Assembly: GCF_003383095.1 (NCBI RefSeq)
Contig: NZ_PSYW01000001.1
Location: 310,001 to 374,000 of the forward strand
Direction: 5' to 3'
Length of the DNA: 64,000 nucleotides
DNA from: Haloferax sp. Atlit-12N
GTDB taxonomy: Archaea; Halobacteriota; Halobacteria; Halobacteriales; Haloferacaceae
Below are positions 6,304 to 14,143 of this stretch, one piece after another. Both the position numbers and the translations under genes were made by a program. The stretch's first letter is position 1. Every line of letters starts with the position of its first letter. Under the pieces are notes generated by a model, which worked only from the letters and a program-made list of their open reading frames with translations, was not told the origin of the DNA and did no database searches.

Positions 6304-7425
6304 ATGTCCGTGAGCCCCGCCGAACAGACACCCGCCGCCGACGCCGCCGCGACCCTACGCGAGGCGACGTTCGTTCGTCTCCGCGTCCACAGGAGCGGTG
6401 CCGCCGTCGCGGCCGCCGGTGTCATCGGGCGGGCGCTCAGGACACTCGACGTCCCCTTCCGCATCCGCGCGACCGACGCCCCTGACACTGTCGCAAACGA
6501 CGACGTTGTGGCAGTCGTGGGCCTGTCGAACGCCGATGCGGACCTCGAACTCGACCCGACCGACGCCGTCTCGGTCGTCCGCGAACTCGGAGTCGACCCC
6601 GACCCGGCGGTCGCGCTGGCCGGCTTCCACGCCGCCGGCGTGACGCCGGACGACGACACCGAACTCGCGAACGCCGCAGCCGACGCGGGCGTCGAAGTCG
6701 GACCCGGCGTGGCCGTCCCGACGGGCGACCTCGCAGACGGGCTGGCGCACTCGACGCTCGTCCACGCGTCGTTTTCGGCCGACACGGAGCGCGCGCAGGC
6801 GACGCTCGCCGAACTGTCGCTCCCGGCCGAACTCGACGCGGACGCTCGCAGACGCGTCGCCTCCCTCGTCGCCATCGACGCGACGACCGGCGAGGCGACT
6901 GCCCGAGCGGCGACCGCCGTCGAGCGCGTCTTGCGCTCGGAGGCGACCCCGAACGGGCCGTTCGAAACCGTCGGCGGTTTCGCCGACGTGCTCGATTCGA
7001 CCGTCCGGGAGTCGCCCGGGACCGCCGTCGCGCTGGCGCTCGGACACGATGTTCGTGATGCCGCGCTCGACGCGTGGCGCGACCACGCACAGGCGACCCA
7101 TGCCGCGCTCCGCGAGGCGACGACGGGCCGCTACGAGAGCCTCTACGCGCTCTCCTGTGACCTGTCGTCGCCGGGGCGACTCGCTACGGTGGCGAGGCTC
7201 GCCCGCGACTTCCGCTCGCCCGAGCCGACCGTTCTCGCGGTCGGCGTCGGTGCCGCGGCCCTCGTCTCGACCGGCCCCGCCGGACTCGACGAGAACCTCG
7301 CCGCGGCCGCGAACGAACTGCCGGACGCGTCCGCGACCGGGTCGCCGTCGGAGGCGACGATGACGTTCGACTCCGCGGCGGAGCCGAGCGACATCGTCGC
7401 GGCCGTCAGGGAGGTGCGCCGATGA
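6304..7425 (+). CDS. RecJ-like (DHH-superfamily related) protein, catalytic motif not evident
   Basis: A 373-residue, very Ala/Asp-rich protein with the architecture of the haloarchaeal RecJ-like proteins found between rps15 and pcc1. The V-V-A-V-V-G-L-S-N-A-D segment resembles a DHH-family Rossmann strand, but I see no D-H-H triad or the usual Asp motifs, so it may be an inactive subunit like Cdc45/GAN-type partners. I recall that H. volcanii RecJ3 from such a locus works in a complex with another RecJ and aRNase J; that link is from memory. It follows rps15 by 4 nt and overlaps pcc1 by 4 nt (ATGA), so translation is probably coupled. Confidence 0.75.
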   Translation: MSVSPAEQTPAADAAATLREATFVRLRVHRSGAAVAAAGVIGRALRTLDVPFRIRATDAPDTVANDDVVAVVGLSNADADLELDPTDAVSVVRELGVDPDPAVALAGFHAAGVTPDDDTELANAAADAGVEVGPGVAVPTGDLADGLAHSTLVHASFSADTERAQATLAELSLPAELDADARRRVASLVAIDATTGEATARAATAVERVLRSEATPNGPFETVGGFADVLDSTVRESPGTAVALALGHDVRDAALDAWRDHAQATHAALREATTGRYESLYALSCDLSSPGRLATVARLARDFRSPEPTVLAVGVGAAALVSTGPAGLDENLAAAANELPDASATGSPSEATMTFDSAAEPSDIVAAVREVRR

Positions 7426-7664
7426 CCCGGCGTGCGACCCTGCGGACGACCCACGACGACCCCGGTATCGTCGCCGGCGCGCTCGAACCGGACAACACGG
7501 AGTCGATGCGCACCCGAGTCGAGGGGGACGAACTCGTCACCACAATCGAACGCGATTCGACCGGCGGCCTGCACGCCACGGTCGATGACTACGTCGTCAA
7601 CGTGACGGTCGCCGAGACCGTCATCGAAGCCACACGAACGCACACAGACACTAACCATGAGTGA
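7422..7664 (+). CDS. pcc1: KEOPS complex subunit Pcc1
   Basis: An 80-residue Pcc1-type protein. KEOPS makes the t6A modification at position 37 of ANN-decoding tRNAs, and Pcc1 is the small dimerising subunit that binds Kae1. Length and the pattern H-D-D-P-G-I-V-A-G-A-L-E-P-D-N near residues 11-25, followed by a beta strand and a final helix, fit the family. It overlaps the RecJ-like gene by 4 nt and rps3ae by 8 nt, so the four genes probably form one translational unit linking ribosome synthesis and tRNA modification. Confidence 0.9.
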   Translation: MTRRATLRTTHDDPGIVAGALEPDNTESMRTRVEGDELVTTIERDSTGGLHATVDDYVVNVTVAETVIEATRTHTDTNHE

Positions 7665-8319
7665 ACGATCCGTCTCCAAGCAGAAGCGCGGAAAGCGATG
7701 GTACACCGTCATCGCTCCCGAGAATTTCGACCGTAAGGAACTCGGTTCGACCTTCGCGGACGAACCCGAGAAGATCAACGGTCGCACCGTCGAGTCCACC
7801 CTCGGCGAACTCAACGACGACCAGGGCGCGAACAACGTCAAGCTCACGTTCAAGATTACCGACGTGGGCAGCGACGCCGCCTACACCGAGTTCATCCAGC
7901 AGGAGCTCACCCGAGACTACCTCCGTAGCCTCGTTCGCCGCGGCGCGTCCAAAATCGAAGCCAACGTCACGGCTATCACCAAGGACGACTACCGCGTCCA
8001 GCTCCAGCCCGTCGCCTTCACGACGAAGAAGGCCGACCGCAGCCAGGAACACGAGATCCGTCGCATCATGACGGAGCTCACCCGCGAGGCCATCACGGGC
8101 CACACCTACGACGCGCTCACCGAGAGCGTCGTCGAGGGTCGCCTCTCGTCGGCCATCTACGGCGACGCGAAGGTCATCTACCCCCTGCGCCGCGTCGAGG
8201 TCAAGAAGTTCTCCCTCGAAGCCCGCCCCGAAGAGGTCGAGGCCGAAGAGGAAGCCGCCGTCAGCGTCGACGAAGACGACGTCGCAGTCGACGTCGACGA
8301 CGAAGAGACCGAAGCGTAA
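7657..8319 (+). CDS. rps3ae: 30S ribosomal protein eS1 (S3Ae)
   Basis: A 220-residue eS1 of the archaeal/eukaryotic small subunit. The N-terminal K-R-G-K-R-W-Y-T-V-I-A-P motif and the central R-D-Y-L-R-S-L-V-R-R are characteristic. The C-terminus ends in an acidic Glu/Asp tail typical of halophiles. The ATG at 7657 lies inside the last codons of pcc1. It is the last gene of the rps15 run; a T-rich tract 35-40 nt downstream fits termination. Confidence 0.97.
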   Translation: MSERSVSKQKRGKRWYTVIAPENFDRKELGSTFADEPEKINGRTVESTLGELNDDQGANNVKLTFKITDVGSDAAYTEFIQQELTRDYLRSLVRRGASKIEANVTAITKDDYRVQLQPVAFTTKKADRSQEHEIRRIMTELTREAITGHTYDALTESVVEGRLSSAIYGDAKVIYPLRRVEVKKFSLEARPEEVEAEEEAAVSVDEDDVAVDVDDEETEA

Positions 8320-8355
8320 GCCCGTCTCACCGACGGCCAGACTTCGAATTTCGAC

Positions 8356-8360
8356 TTTTT
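8356..8360 (+). terminator. T-tract after rps3ae
   Basis: GACTTTTTCG ends the transcription unit about 37 nt after the rps3ae stop. Archaeal RNA polymerase stops at such oligo-T tracts without needing a hairpin. It also separates this unit from the convergent halocyanin gene. Confidence 0.45.
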
Positions 8361-8439
8361 CGCCGACTGCGCTCCGAGCGGGAGCCACGTCGCTCTCCGG
8401 TCAGGTGCTAACTCCCGAAGCCGACGCTGCGCGCCGAGC

Positions 8440-8886
8440 CTACTCCTCGACGACGATGGTGCCGACCATGCCAGCCTGCTCGTGGGGGATACAGAGATAC
8501 TCGTACTCGCCGGGCACGTCGAAGGTGTACGTGTAGTTTTCACCGCTTCCGATGAGTCCACCGAGCGAGTTGGAGTAGGCGTCGCGGGCGGCCTGCTCGG
8601 TCTCGTAGTCTCCACTGGCGAAGAAGGCGGCGTCTTCGGGAAGGGTCCCCTCGTAGGCGGTGACGGTGTGGCCGCGCGAACTCGTGTTGCGCCAGACGAC
8701 CTCGTCACCGACCCCGACGGTCAGCGTCGGCGGGTCGAACGCGACCGCGGTCATGCCGATGTCGAACTCGTCACCCGAAGCCATCAAGGTCGCACAGCCC
8801 GCGAGGCCGGCCGTCGCGGCTGCTCCGGTCGCCGCGAGGAACTGACGCCGCGTCCGACCGCCGTCCGAGGACCCGTGGTTTCGCAT
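8440..8886 (-). CDS. Halocyanin-like blue copper lipoprotein
   Basis: 148 residues from the ATG at 8884-8886. The N-terminus is a twin-arginine lipoprotein signal: R-R-Q-F-L-A-A-T-G, a hydrophobic stretch and L-A-G-C, so it is exported folded and lipid-anchored. The plastocyanin fold shows all four type-1 copper ligands: His in R-G-H-T-V, then C-I-P-H and a Met five residues later (E-Q-A-G-M). Halocyanins carry electrons between membrane respiratory complexes and oxidases or reductases. An insertion around D-Y-E-T-E-Q-A-A-R lies between the copper strands. It converges with rps3ae and diverges from pssA. Confidence 0.9.
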   Translation of the reverse strand: MRNHGSSDGGRTRRQFLAATGAAATAGLAGCATLMASGDEFDIGMTAVAFDPPTLTVGVGDEVVWRNTSSRGHTVTAYEGTLPEDAAFFASGDYETEQAARDAYSNSLGGLIGSGENYTYTFDVPGEYEYLCIPHEQAGMVGTIVVEE

Positions 8887-9052
8887 GGTCGCCTCTCGGG
8901 ACGCGACCGATAAATGTCGCATGGTTCGCTCGGCGAACCGCCGAGTGGGCCGAAGCGCGCCGCAGACAGTCGGTTCGGTCGGCGGCGATGCGGAGCCGCC
9001 CACCGACGGACGGAACGTAAGAGGGAAAGGGACGGTACGCAATCGCATCGGT

Positions 9053-9724
9053 ATGAGACCCCGATTCGTCGGTCGGTTGGGCCCCGCCGACGTGGTCACC
9101 GCCGGGAACGCGGCGCTCGGCTTCGTCGCGGCGGTGCTGACCGCGGTCGACGTGCGCCTCGCGGCCAAGGTCATCCTGCTGGCCGCGATGGCCGACGGCC
9201 TCGACGGCGTGGTCGCCCGGCGCTACGGGGGAACCGACGCGGGGCCGTACCTCGACTCTCTCGCGGACGTGGCCTCCTTCGGCGTCGCTCCCGCCCTGCT
9301 CGTCGTCACCGTCGTCCGCGAGATGTGGGGCTTCGACCGGCTTCGGGTCGTCGCCGGCGTCGCCGTCGCCGCGCTGTTCGTCGCGGCCGCGGTCGTCAGA
9401 CTGGCGCTCTACACCGCTTACGACAGCGGGTCCGACGAGACGGTCGGCGTGCCGACGACGCTCGCCGCGACGATTCTGTCGGCCGGCGTCCTCGTCGGCT
9501 TCGTCGACCCGATGTTGCTCGTCGCCCTCTCGGCGATTATGGCCGCGCTGATGCTCTCGGACGTGACCTACCCCGACCTCCACGCGCAGGACGCGCTCGT
9601 CATGGGCGTGGTGCAGGGGCTCGCAATCCTCTGTTCCGGGACGCTCGGCGAGGGGTTTTCGTTCGGGCTGCTGTTCTTGGCGCTCGGCTACCTGTTTTTG
9701 GGCCCGCGCTTCTACTGGGGCTAA
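9053..9724 (+). CDS. pssA: CDP-diacylglycerol/archaeol-serine phosphatidyltransferase
   Basis: A 223-residue integral membrane protein with about seven or eight helices. The CDP-alcohol phosphotransferase signature D-G-x2-A-R-x8-G-x3-D-x3-D is complete, from D-G-V-V-A-R to D-S-L-A-D. In archaea the class II PssA type joins CDP-archaeol and L-serine to make archaetidylserine, a membrane lipid precursor. The start is the ATG at 9053, just before the first helix; the frame is open upstream but Arg-rich and unlike coding sequence. Serine specificity comes from family resemblance. It is divergent from the halocyanin gene. Confidence 0.88.
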   Translation: MRPRFVGRLGPADVVTAGNAALGFVAAVLTAVDVRLAAKVILLAAMADGLDGVVARRYGGTDAGPYLDSLADVASFGVAPALLVVTVVREMWGFDRLRVVAGVAVAALFVAAAVVRLALYTAYDSGSDETVGVPTTLAATILSAGVLVGFVDPMLLVALSAIMAALMLSDVTYPDLHAQDALVMGVVQGLAILCSGTLGEGFSFGLLFLALGYLFLGPRFYWG

Positions 9725-9764
9725 TCGGCGCGTCGGGGGGACACGGGACCGGGCCACATCCCCA

Positions 9765-10040
9765 TTACATCCCCATGTCGGCTGCGTCCTCCGGGACCGG
9801 CAGGTCGTGCGGCGAGACGCCGAGGAGTTCCGCGGCGTGGTCCAGCGCCATGTCGAAGCCATAGTAGCGTTCGAGTTCGTCGCCGTCGACGGTCGGGCGG
9901 ACCTTCAACATCGCGTAGCCGTCGATGTTCTGAGCCACGGCGGCGGTTCGGCCGTCACGGTCGAATTCGAGGACGCGCTCGGAGTCGGTGATGTAGTACC
10001 GCGCGGTGACGCCGTTCGCTTCTGCGGTTGCGTCGGTCAT
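9765..10040 (-). CDS. Conserved haloarchaeal protein (DUF7111-like)
   Basis: A 91-residue soluble acidic protein without membrane segments. It reads as two beta strands (T-A-R-Y-Y-I-T-D; A-M-L-K-V-R-P), then a helix with Y-Y-G-F-D-M-A-L-D-H-A-A-E-L-L-G-V-S and a short Pro-rich end. Codon use is typical and it has haloarchaeal homologues as I remember. No function is known to me. It converges with pssA (40 nt apart) and diverges from the PadR-type gene. Confidence 0.75.
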   Translation of the reverse strand: MTDATAEANGVTARYYITDSERVLEFDRDGRTAAVAQNIDGYAMLKVRPTVDGDELERYYGFDMALDHAAELLGVSPHDLPVPEDAADMGM

Positions 10041-10164
10041 GCGAGGCGCTAAGGAGTAGGGCTTGTCTAAACTACCGGTTCCGGCGGGCGGGCCGGCACG
10101 GCGGACCGGCGTGGAGGGCCACCGGAACGAAAGTGACGTGTGTCTCTCAGCCGAGGGGTGAGCT

Positions 10165-10488
10165 ATGTGGTTTCAGAGCGGCCGCCGGCGCGACCTTTGT
10201 GCCATCCTCTACGACGCGGGCGAACTCCGCGGACAGAAGCTGAAGACCCGACTGGAACGCTACTACGACCTCAGAATCGACCCCCAAGCGTTCTACGGCA
10301 CGCTCGACGCGCTCGTGGAAGCGGGCCACCTCCAACGGCGCACCGAGGGCATCTACGACGTGTACGGCCTCTCCGACGCGGGCGCAGACCGGGTCGAATC
10401 GTACCACGCGTGGCTCGCGGAGCGGGTCGAAAACGGGGCGCGCCGGGCGGGCGACACAGCCGACACGGACGAATCGGTCGTCGACTGA
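10165..10488 (+). CDS. PadR-like winged-helix transcription regulator
   Basis: 107 residues. The helix-turn-helix covers about residues 20-60 (L-R-G-Q-K-L-K-T-R-L-E-R-Y-Y, then Q-A-F-Y-G-T-L-D-A-L-V-E-A-G-H-L), followed by a wing with G-I-Y-D-V-Y-G-L-S and a C-terminal helix that normally dimerises. PadR proteins are repressors, often of stress or aromatic-acid genes. Its target is not visible here. The stop lies 3 nt from the stop of the convergent acyl-CoA dehydrogenase gene, so the two transcripts probably overlap at their 3' ends. Confidence 0.85.
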   Translation: MWFQSGRRRDLCAILYDAGELRGQKLKTRLERYYDLRIDPQAFYGTLDALVEAGHLQRRTEGIYDVYGLSDAGADRVESYHAWLAERVENGARRAGDTADTDESVVD

Positions 10489-10491
10489 CGG

Positions 10492-11634
10492 TTACTTCTG
10501 GAGCCAGTCGCCGATGGTGTTGCGGAGAATCTCGCTCGTCCCCTCGTAAATCTCGTTGAGCTTCGCGTCGCGGTAGTAGCGCTCCGCGGCGAAGTCCTTG
10601 GTGTAGCCGTAGCCGCCGTGAATCTGGATACCCTCGTTCGCGACCTCGCGGCTGATTTCGCTGGCGTAGAGCTTCGCCTGTGCGGCCTCCTTGATGAACG
10701 TCTCGTCGCGCATCTTCAGGTCCGCGGCCTTGTGCATGAGGAGCGTCGCGGCCTGTATCTTCGTGTCCATGTCGGCGAGTTTGTGCTTGATGGCCTGGAA
10801 GTCGCCGATGGGCTGGTCGAACTGCTCGCGCTCGCCGGCGTACTTCACGGCGTCGTCGAGGGCGGCGCGGGCGATGCCGATAGAGCGCGCCGCGATGGTG
10901 ATGCGGCCGCCGTTGAGCGTCTTCAGCGCCTGCACGAAGCCGTCGCCCTCGTCGCCGAGAAGCCGGTCTTCGGGGATGCGCATGTCGTCGAAGCGGAGTT
11001 CGGCGGTCGGACAGCCCTTGTCGCCGAGTTTGTGCTCCGTGCCCTCGACGACGAAGCCGTCGTCCTCCTCGGGACGGACGACGAACGACGAGATGCCCTT
11101 GTTGCCCGCGTCGGGGTCAGTCTTGGCGAAGACGACGACCGTGTCGGCGACCGAGCCATTCGAAATCCAGAGCTTCCCGCCGTCGACGACGTACTCGTCG
11201 CCGTCCTTGACCGCCGTGGTCTCCATGGCCGGCACGTCGCTTCCCGCACCGGGTTCGGAGAGCGCGAACGCGCCGATGTCGGTGCCCTCGTTGAGCGGCG
11301 TCAGGTAGGTCTGCTTCTGGTCCTCGTTCCCGAACTCGTAGAGCATGTTGCCGGCGAGGCTCGTGTGGGCGGCGACGATGGTGCCGAGGCCGCCGGAGCC
11401 GCGGGAAATCTCTTCGAGACCGATGGCGTAGGAGTGATAGTCGAGGCCGGCACCGCCGTACTCCTCGGGGAAGGGCATGCCCATCAAGCCGAGTTGGCCC
11501 ATCTCGCGCACGAGGTCGGCGGGGAACTCGTCGGTCTCGTCTATCTCCGCCGCGCGAGGTTTGACCTCCTCGTCGACGAACTCCGAGACCATGTCCTTGA
11601 TTTGCTTCTGCTCCGCAGTGAGCGCGAAGTCCAT
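10492..11634 (-). CDS. acd: Acyl-CoA dehydrogenase
   Basis: 380 residues, the usual size of FAD-dependent acyl-CoA dehydrogenases, which oxidise acyl-CoA to enoyl-CoA in fatty or branched-chain acid breakdown. Visible signatures include A-L-S-E-P-G-A-G-S-D (FAD/substrate loop), W-I-S-N-G, Y-A-G-E-R-E-Q-F and the C-terminal E-I-Y-E-G-T-S-E-I, where the Glu in Y-E-G is the likely base. I chose the ATG at 11632-11634 over the one at 11649: the TATA-like box at 11657-11668 would place the transcript start at about 11635, making the inner ATG leaderless. Chain-length preference cannot be read. Confidence 0.92.
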   Translation of the reverse strand: MDFALTAEQKQIKDMVSEFVDEEVKPRAAEIDETDEFPADLVREMGQLGLMGMPFPEEYGGAGLDYHSYAIGLEEISRGSGGLGTIVAAHTSLAGNMLYEFGNEDQKQTYLTPLNEGTDIGAFALSEPGAGSDVPAMETTAVKDGDEYVVDGGKLWISNGSVADTVVVFAKTDPDAGNKGISSFVVRPEEDDGFVVEGTEHKLGDKGCPTAELRFDDMRIPEDRLLGDEGDGFVQALKTLNGGRITIAARSIGIARAALDDAVKYAGEREQFDQPIGDFQAIKHKLADMDTKIQAATLLMHKAADLKMRDETFIKEAAQAKLYASEISREVANEGIQIHGGYGYTKDFAAERYYRDAKLNEIYEGTSEILRNTIGDWLQK

Positions 11635-11656
11635 ACGTGAGTCTGTCATCGACTAT

Positions 11657-11668
11657 GCTTATGATTTT
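11657..11668 (-). promoter_or_regulatory. TATA-like box of acyl-CoA dehydrogenase
   Basis: On the minus strand AAATCATAAGC is centred about 27 nt before 11634, matching haloarchaeal TATA spacing. It supports the inner ATG as a leaderless start. Confidence 0.5.
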
Positions 11669-11751
11669 CTCCTGCGCCGTCTCGGCCGTCTGGGAGTCGT
11701 CGCCCCCACGAGACTTTTTATCCCCCCTTCCGTAATACCGGTACGCTTCGA

Positions 11752-12828
11752 ATGTCTCGACACGCCGATGCCCGGCCACCGGCAACTGATGACGACCTCG
11801 ATTGGTGTCACGATGCAGTTCAGGGGGTCTCTCGAACCTTCGCCCTCACGGTCGACGTCCTCGAAGAACCGATGGCGTCGCACATCTGTATCGGATATCT
11901 CCTCTGTCGAATCGCCGACACCGTGGAGGATTCGTCTTCAATCGCGCCCGACGAGCAGGCACACCTCCTTCGACTCTACGACCGCGCGCTCGACCCCGAC
12001 GACGACACCACCGTCGACGAGTTCGTGACCGCAGTACAGCCGCACCTCCCCCCGGAGGGCGAACAGTCCGACGACTGGATGGTCGTCGCCAACACCGCTC
12101 GGGTCTTCCGGACGTTCGAGGCGCTTCCGGAGGACGTGCGAGAGGCGGTCACGCCGCCGGTCCGCGAACTCGTCTCGGGCATGGCGATGTTCGTCGAACG
12201 CTACTCCCAGACCGGCGGGCTCCGCATCCAGTCCCGCGAGGAGCTAGAGGAGTACTGCTACTACGCTGCCGGCACCGTCGGCAACCTCATCACGAACCTC
12301 GTGACCCGCGGCAACATCGACAGCGAGCGCCGCTCGCGGCTCTACGACACCGCCGAGGAGTTCGGCCTGCTCCTCCAACTCGTGAACATCGCCAAGGACG
12401 TTCACGACGACTACACGGCGGAGAACAACGTCTACCTCCCCGCCGACTGGCTCGACGACGCCGGCGTCCCCCAAGAGGAAGTCGTCGACCCCGAGCACAA
12501 CGACCGGGCGGCCTCGGTGGTCAAGCGGACCGCCGACCACGCCAAGTCGTTCGTCGACGACGCCCAGACCTACTTGGAGACGGTGCCGCTCCGCGAGGGC
12601 AACACGCTCGCCGCGTGGGCGATTCCGTTCCTGCTCGCGGTCGGCACGCTCCGCGAACTCGTCGCCAACCCCGAACACGCGGTGACCGGCGAGGGCGTCA
12701 AAATCTCCCGCCAAGAGGTGTTCGCCGTCGTCTCAGAAATGAACGGCGCTAGCGCCGAATCGCTCGCCGAGATGCGCGAAATTATCTCGCGCCAGCCGTT
12801 CCACCGGGCGACCACGAACGTCGACTGA
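11752..12828 (+). CDS. Squalene/phytoene synthase family protein (probable squalene synthase)
   Basis: 358 residues with the two Asp-rich motifs that bind Mg-diphosphate: D-T-V-E-D near residue 57 and D-V-H-D-D near residue 220. The start V-S-R-T-F-A-L and Y-L-L-C-R-I-A are also family signatures. Members join two farnesyl or geranylgeranyl diphosphates head to head. The lack of phytoene-synthase neighbours such as crtI suggests squalene synthesis, but specificity is inferred. The ATG at 11752 follows a TTTTTATCC box (11714-11722) at the right distance for a short or no leader. Confidence 0.85.
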   Translation: MSRHADARPPATDDDLDWCHDAVQGVSRTFALTVDVLEEPMASHICIGYLLCRIADTVEDSSSIAPDEQAHLLRLYDRALDPDDDTTVDEFVTAVQPHLPPEGEQSDDWMVVANTARVFRTFEALPEDVREAVTPPVRELVSGMAMFVERYSQTGGLRIQSREELEEYCYYAAGTVGNLITNLVTRGNIDSERRSRLYDTAEEFGLLLQLVNIAKDVHDDYTAENNVYLPADWLDDAGVPQEEVVDPEHNDRAASVVKRTADHAKSFVDDAQTYLETVPLREGNTLAAWAIPFLLAVGTLRELVANPEHAVTGEGVKISRQEVFAVVSEMNGASAESLAEMREIISRQPFHRATTNVD

Positions 12829-13048
12829 AGACGCCGCCGCGCCGTCGGCCGGGCCTCGGTTCCGCTTTCTGTTCTCTTCTCGCATCGCTTCGTGCCGAGC
12901 GCCGCCGACTGCGCGGTAGCTTCGGTCTCGCGAGCGACGTGTTTCGCACCCACCGCGGTCGCCGTCGGAACCGAGTTCGAGGGCCATGCGGTCCCGTGAC
13001 GAACGCAGTTTGGGAGGATTTTTAGTAACCCAAGCATAACGGGCGTCT

Positions 13049-13897
13049 ATGAGTACCGAAGAAGCACACGACGACCACGGCCATCACCTGCCGGCGGTTC
13101 AGGACTGGCCGCGCGGCTTCGGCGAGGCGAGCTGGTGGCCGTTCGTCACCGCCGTCGGGGGCGCGGGCATCTACGCCGGTGCCGGGCTGTACGTCATGGG
13201 ACAGGACGGAATCGTCGGCCAGACGGCGGGTCCCGCCGTGTTCATCGGCAGTATCTTCCTCTTCCTGGCCGGGCTCTACGGCTGGTTGTACCACGCGTTC
13301 GTGAGCCACTTCTGGTCGCGCGACGCGAGCCAGAAGAGCGCATCGAAGCTCCGCTGGGGCATGATTGCCTTCCTCGGCTCCGAACTCGGGACGTTCGGCG
13401 CGCTGTTCGCGTACTACTTCTTCATCCGCGCGGGGACGTGGCCGCCGCAGGAACTACCGCATCTCACAGGCTCGTTGGTGTTAGCCAACACCGCCATCCT
13501 CATCGTGTCCAGTTTCACGCTCCACTGGGCACACGTCGCCATCCGCGAGGAGAACCACCGTAACTTCATCCTCGGCCTCGCCGTCACGCTCCTGCTCGGC
13601 GCGGTGTTCATCGGCGGGCAGGTGTACGAGTACTACGAGTTCATCGTCCACTCGAACTTCTCCATCACCGACGGCATCTTCGGCTCGGCGTTCTACGGCC
13701 TCACCGGCCTGCACGGCCTCCACGTCAGCCTCGGCGCGGTGCTTCTCGGTATCGTCTTCGTCCGCGCGCTCCGCGGGCAGTACTCCGCCGAACGCCACGT
13801 TTCCGTCAGCACGGCCTCGATGTACTGGCACTTCGTGGACGTCGTCTGGATCTTCCTCGTCGTCGTCCTCTACGTCGGCGCGGAAGTCGGCGCGTAA
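13049..13897 (+). CDS. coxC: Cytochrome c oxidase subunit III
   Basis: 282 residues with seven hydrophobic segments. Conserved features are the G-L-T-G-L-H-G-L-H-V motif, the E-N-H-R loop and the closing Y-W-H-F-V-D-V-V-W-I-F. Subunit III is the non-catalytic structural subunit of heme-copper oxidases in the cell membrane. The N-terminus is His-rich and acidic. TTTTTAGTAACC at 13019-13030 puts the transcript start at the ATG, so translation is leaderless. Subunits I and II are not next to it. Confidence 0.95.
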   Translation: MSTEEAHDDHGHHLPAVQDWPRGFGEASWWPFVTAVGGAGIYAGAGLYVMGQDGIVGQTAGPAVFIGSIFLFLAGLYGWLYHAFVSHFWSRDASQKSASKLRWGMIAFLGSELGTFGALFAYYFFIRAGTWPPQELPHLTGSLVLANTAILIVSSFTLHWAHVAIREENHRNFILGLAVTLLLGAVFIGGQVYEYYEFIVHSNFSITDGIFGSAFYGLTGLHGLHVSLGAVLLGIVFVRALRGQYSAERHVSVSTASMYWHFVDVVWIFLVVVLYVGAEVGA

Positions 13898-13930
13898 CCG
13901 CCCGTCGCCGCAACGCGACGCAACCGATTC

Positions 13931-13935
13931 TTTTT
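13931..13935 (+). terminator. T-tract after coxC
   Basis: A TTCTTTTT run about 30 nt after the coxC stop is the only plausible stop signal before the convergent TrkA-type gene. The rest of 13898-14143 shows no gene I can support. Confidence 0.4.
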
Positions 13936-14143
13936 AGCCGACTCCTCCGAGAGCCACGGACGCCGGCACGTCCTGTCGAGGGACGGTAACGGGCGTCCAC
14001 TGCCATGGGTTGTTCGGTCTACGTCCCGGACGCGACGTGGACGTGTCGGACTTCTCGACCGCCGAGCGGCGGGATCGCCACACCGGTCGAGAGAGGCGAC
14101 CGCCTCCGAATCCTCCCCGCATCCGAACCCCGCCAGCGGCCGC

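Noticed and set aside
5808..6875. Minus-strand 355-codon open frame
   Set aside because: It is antisense to rps15 and the RecJ-like gene. Ser/Ala/Arg-rich low-complexity product, typical of high-GC antisense frames.
10618..11640. Plus-strand 340-codon open frame
   Set aside because: Antisense to a textbook acyl-CoA dehydrogenase; no start signal and no recognisable domain.
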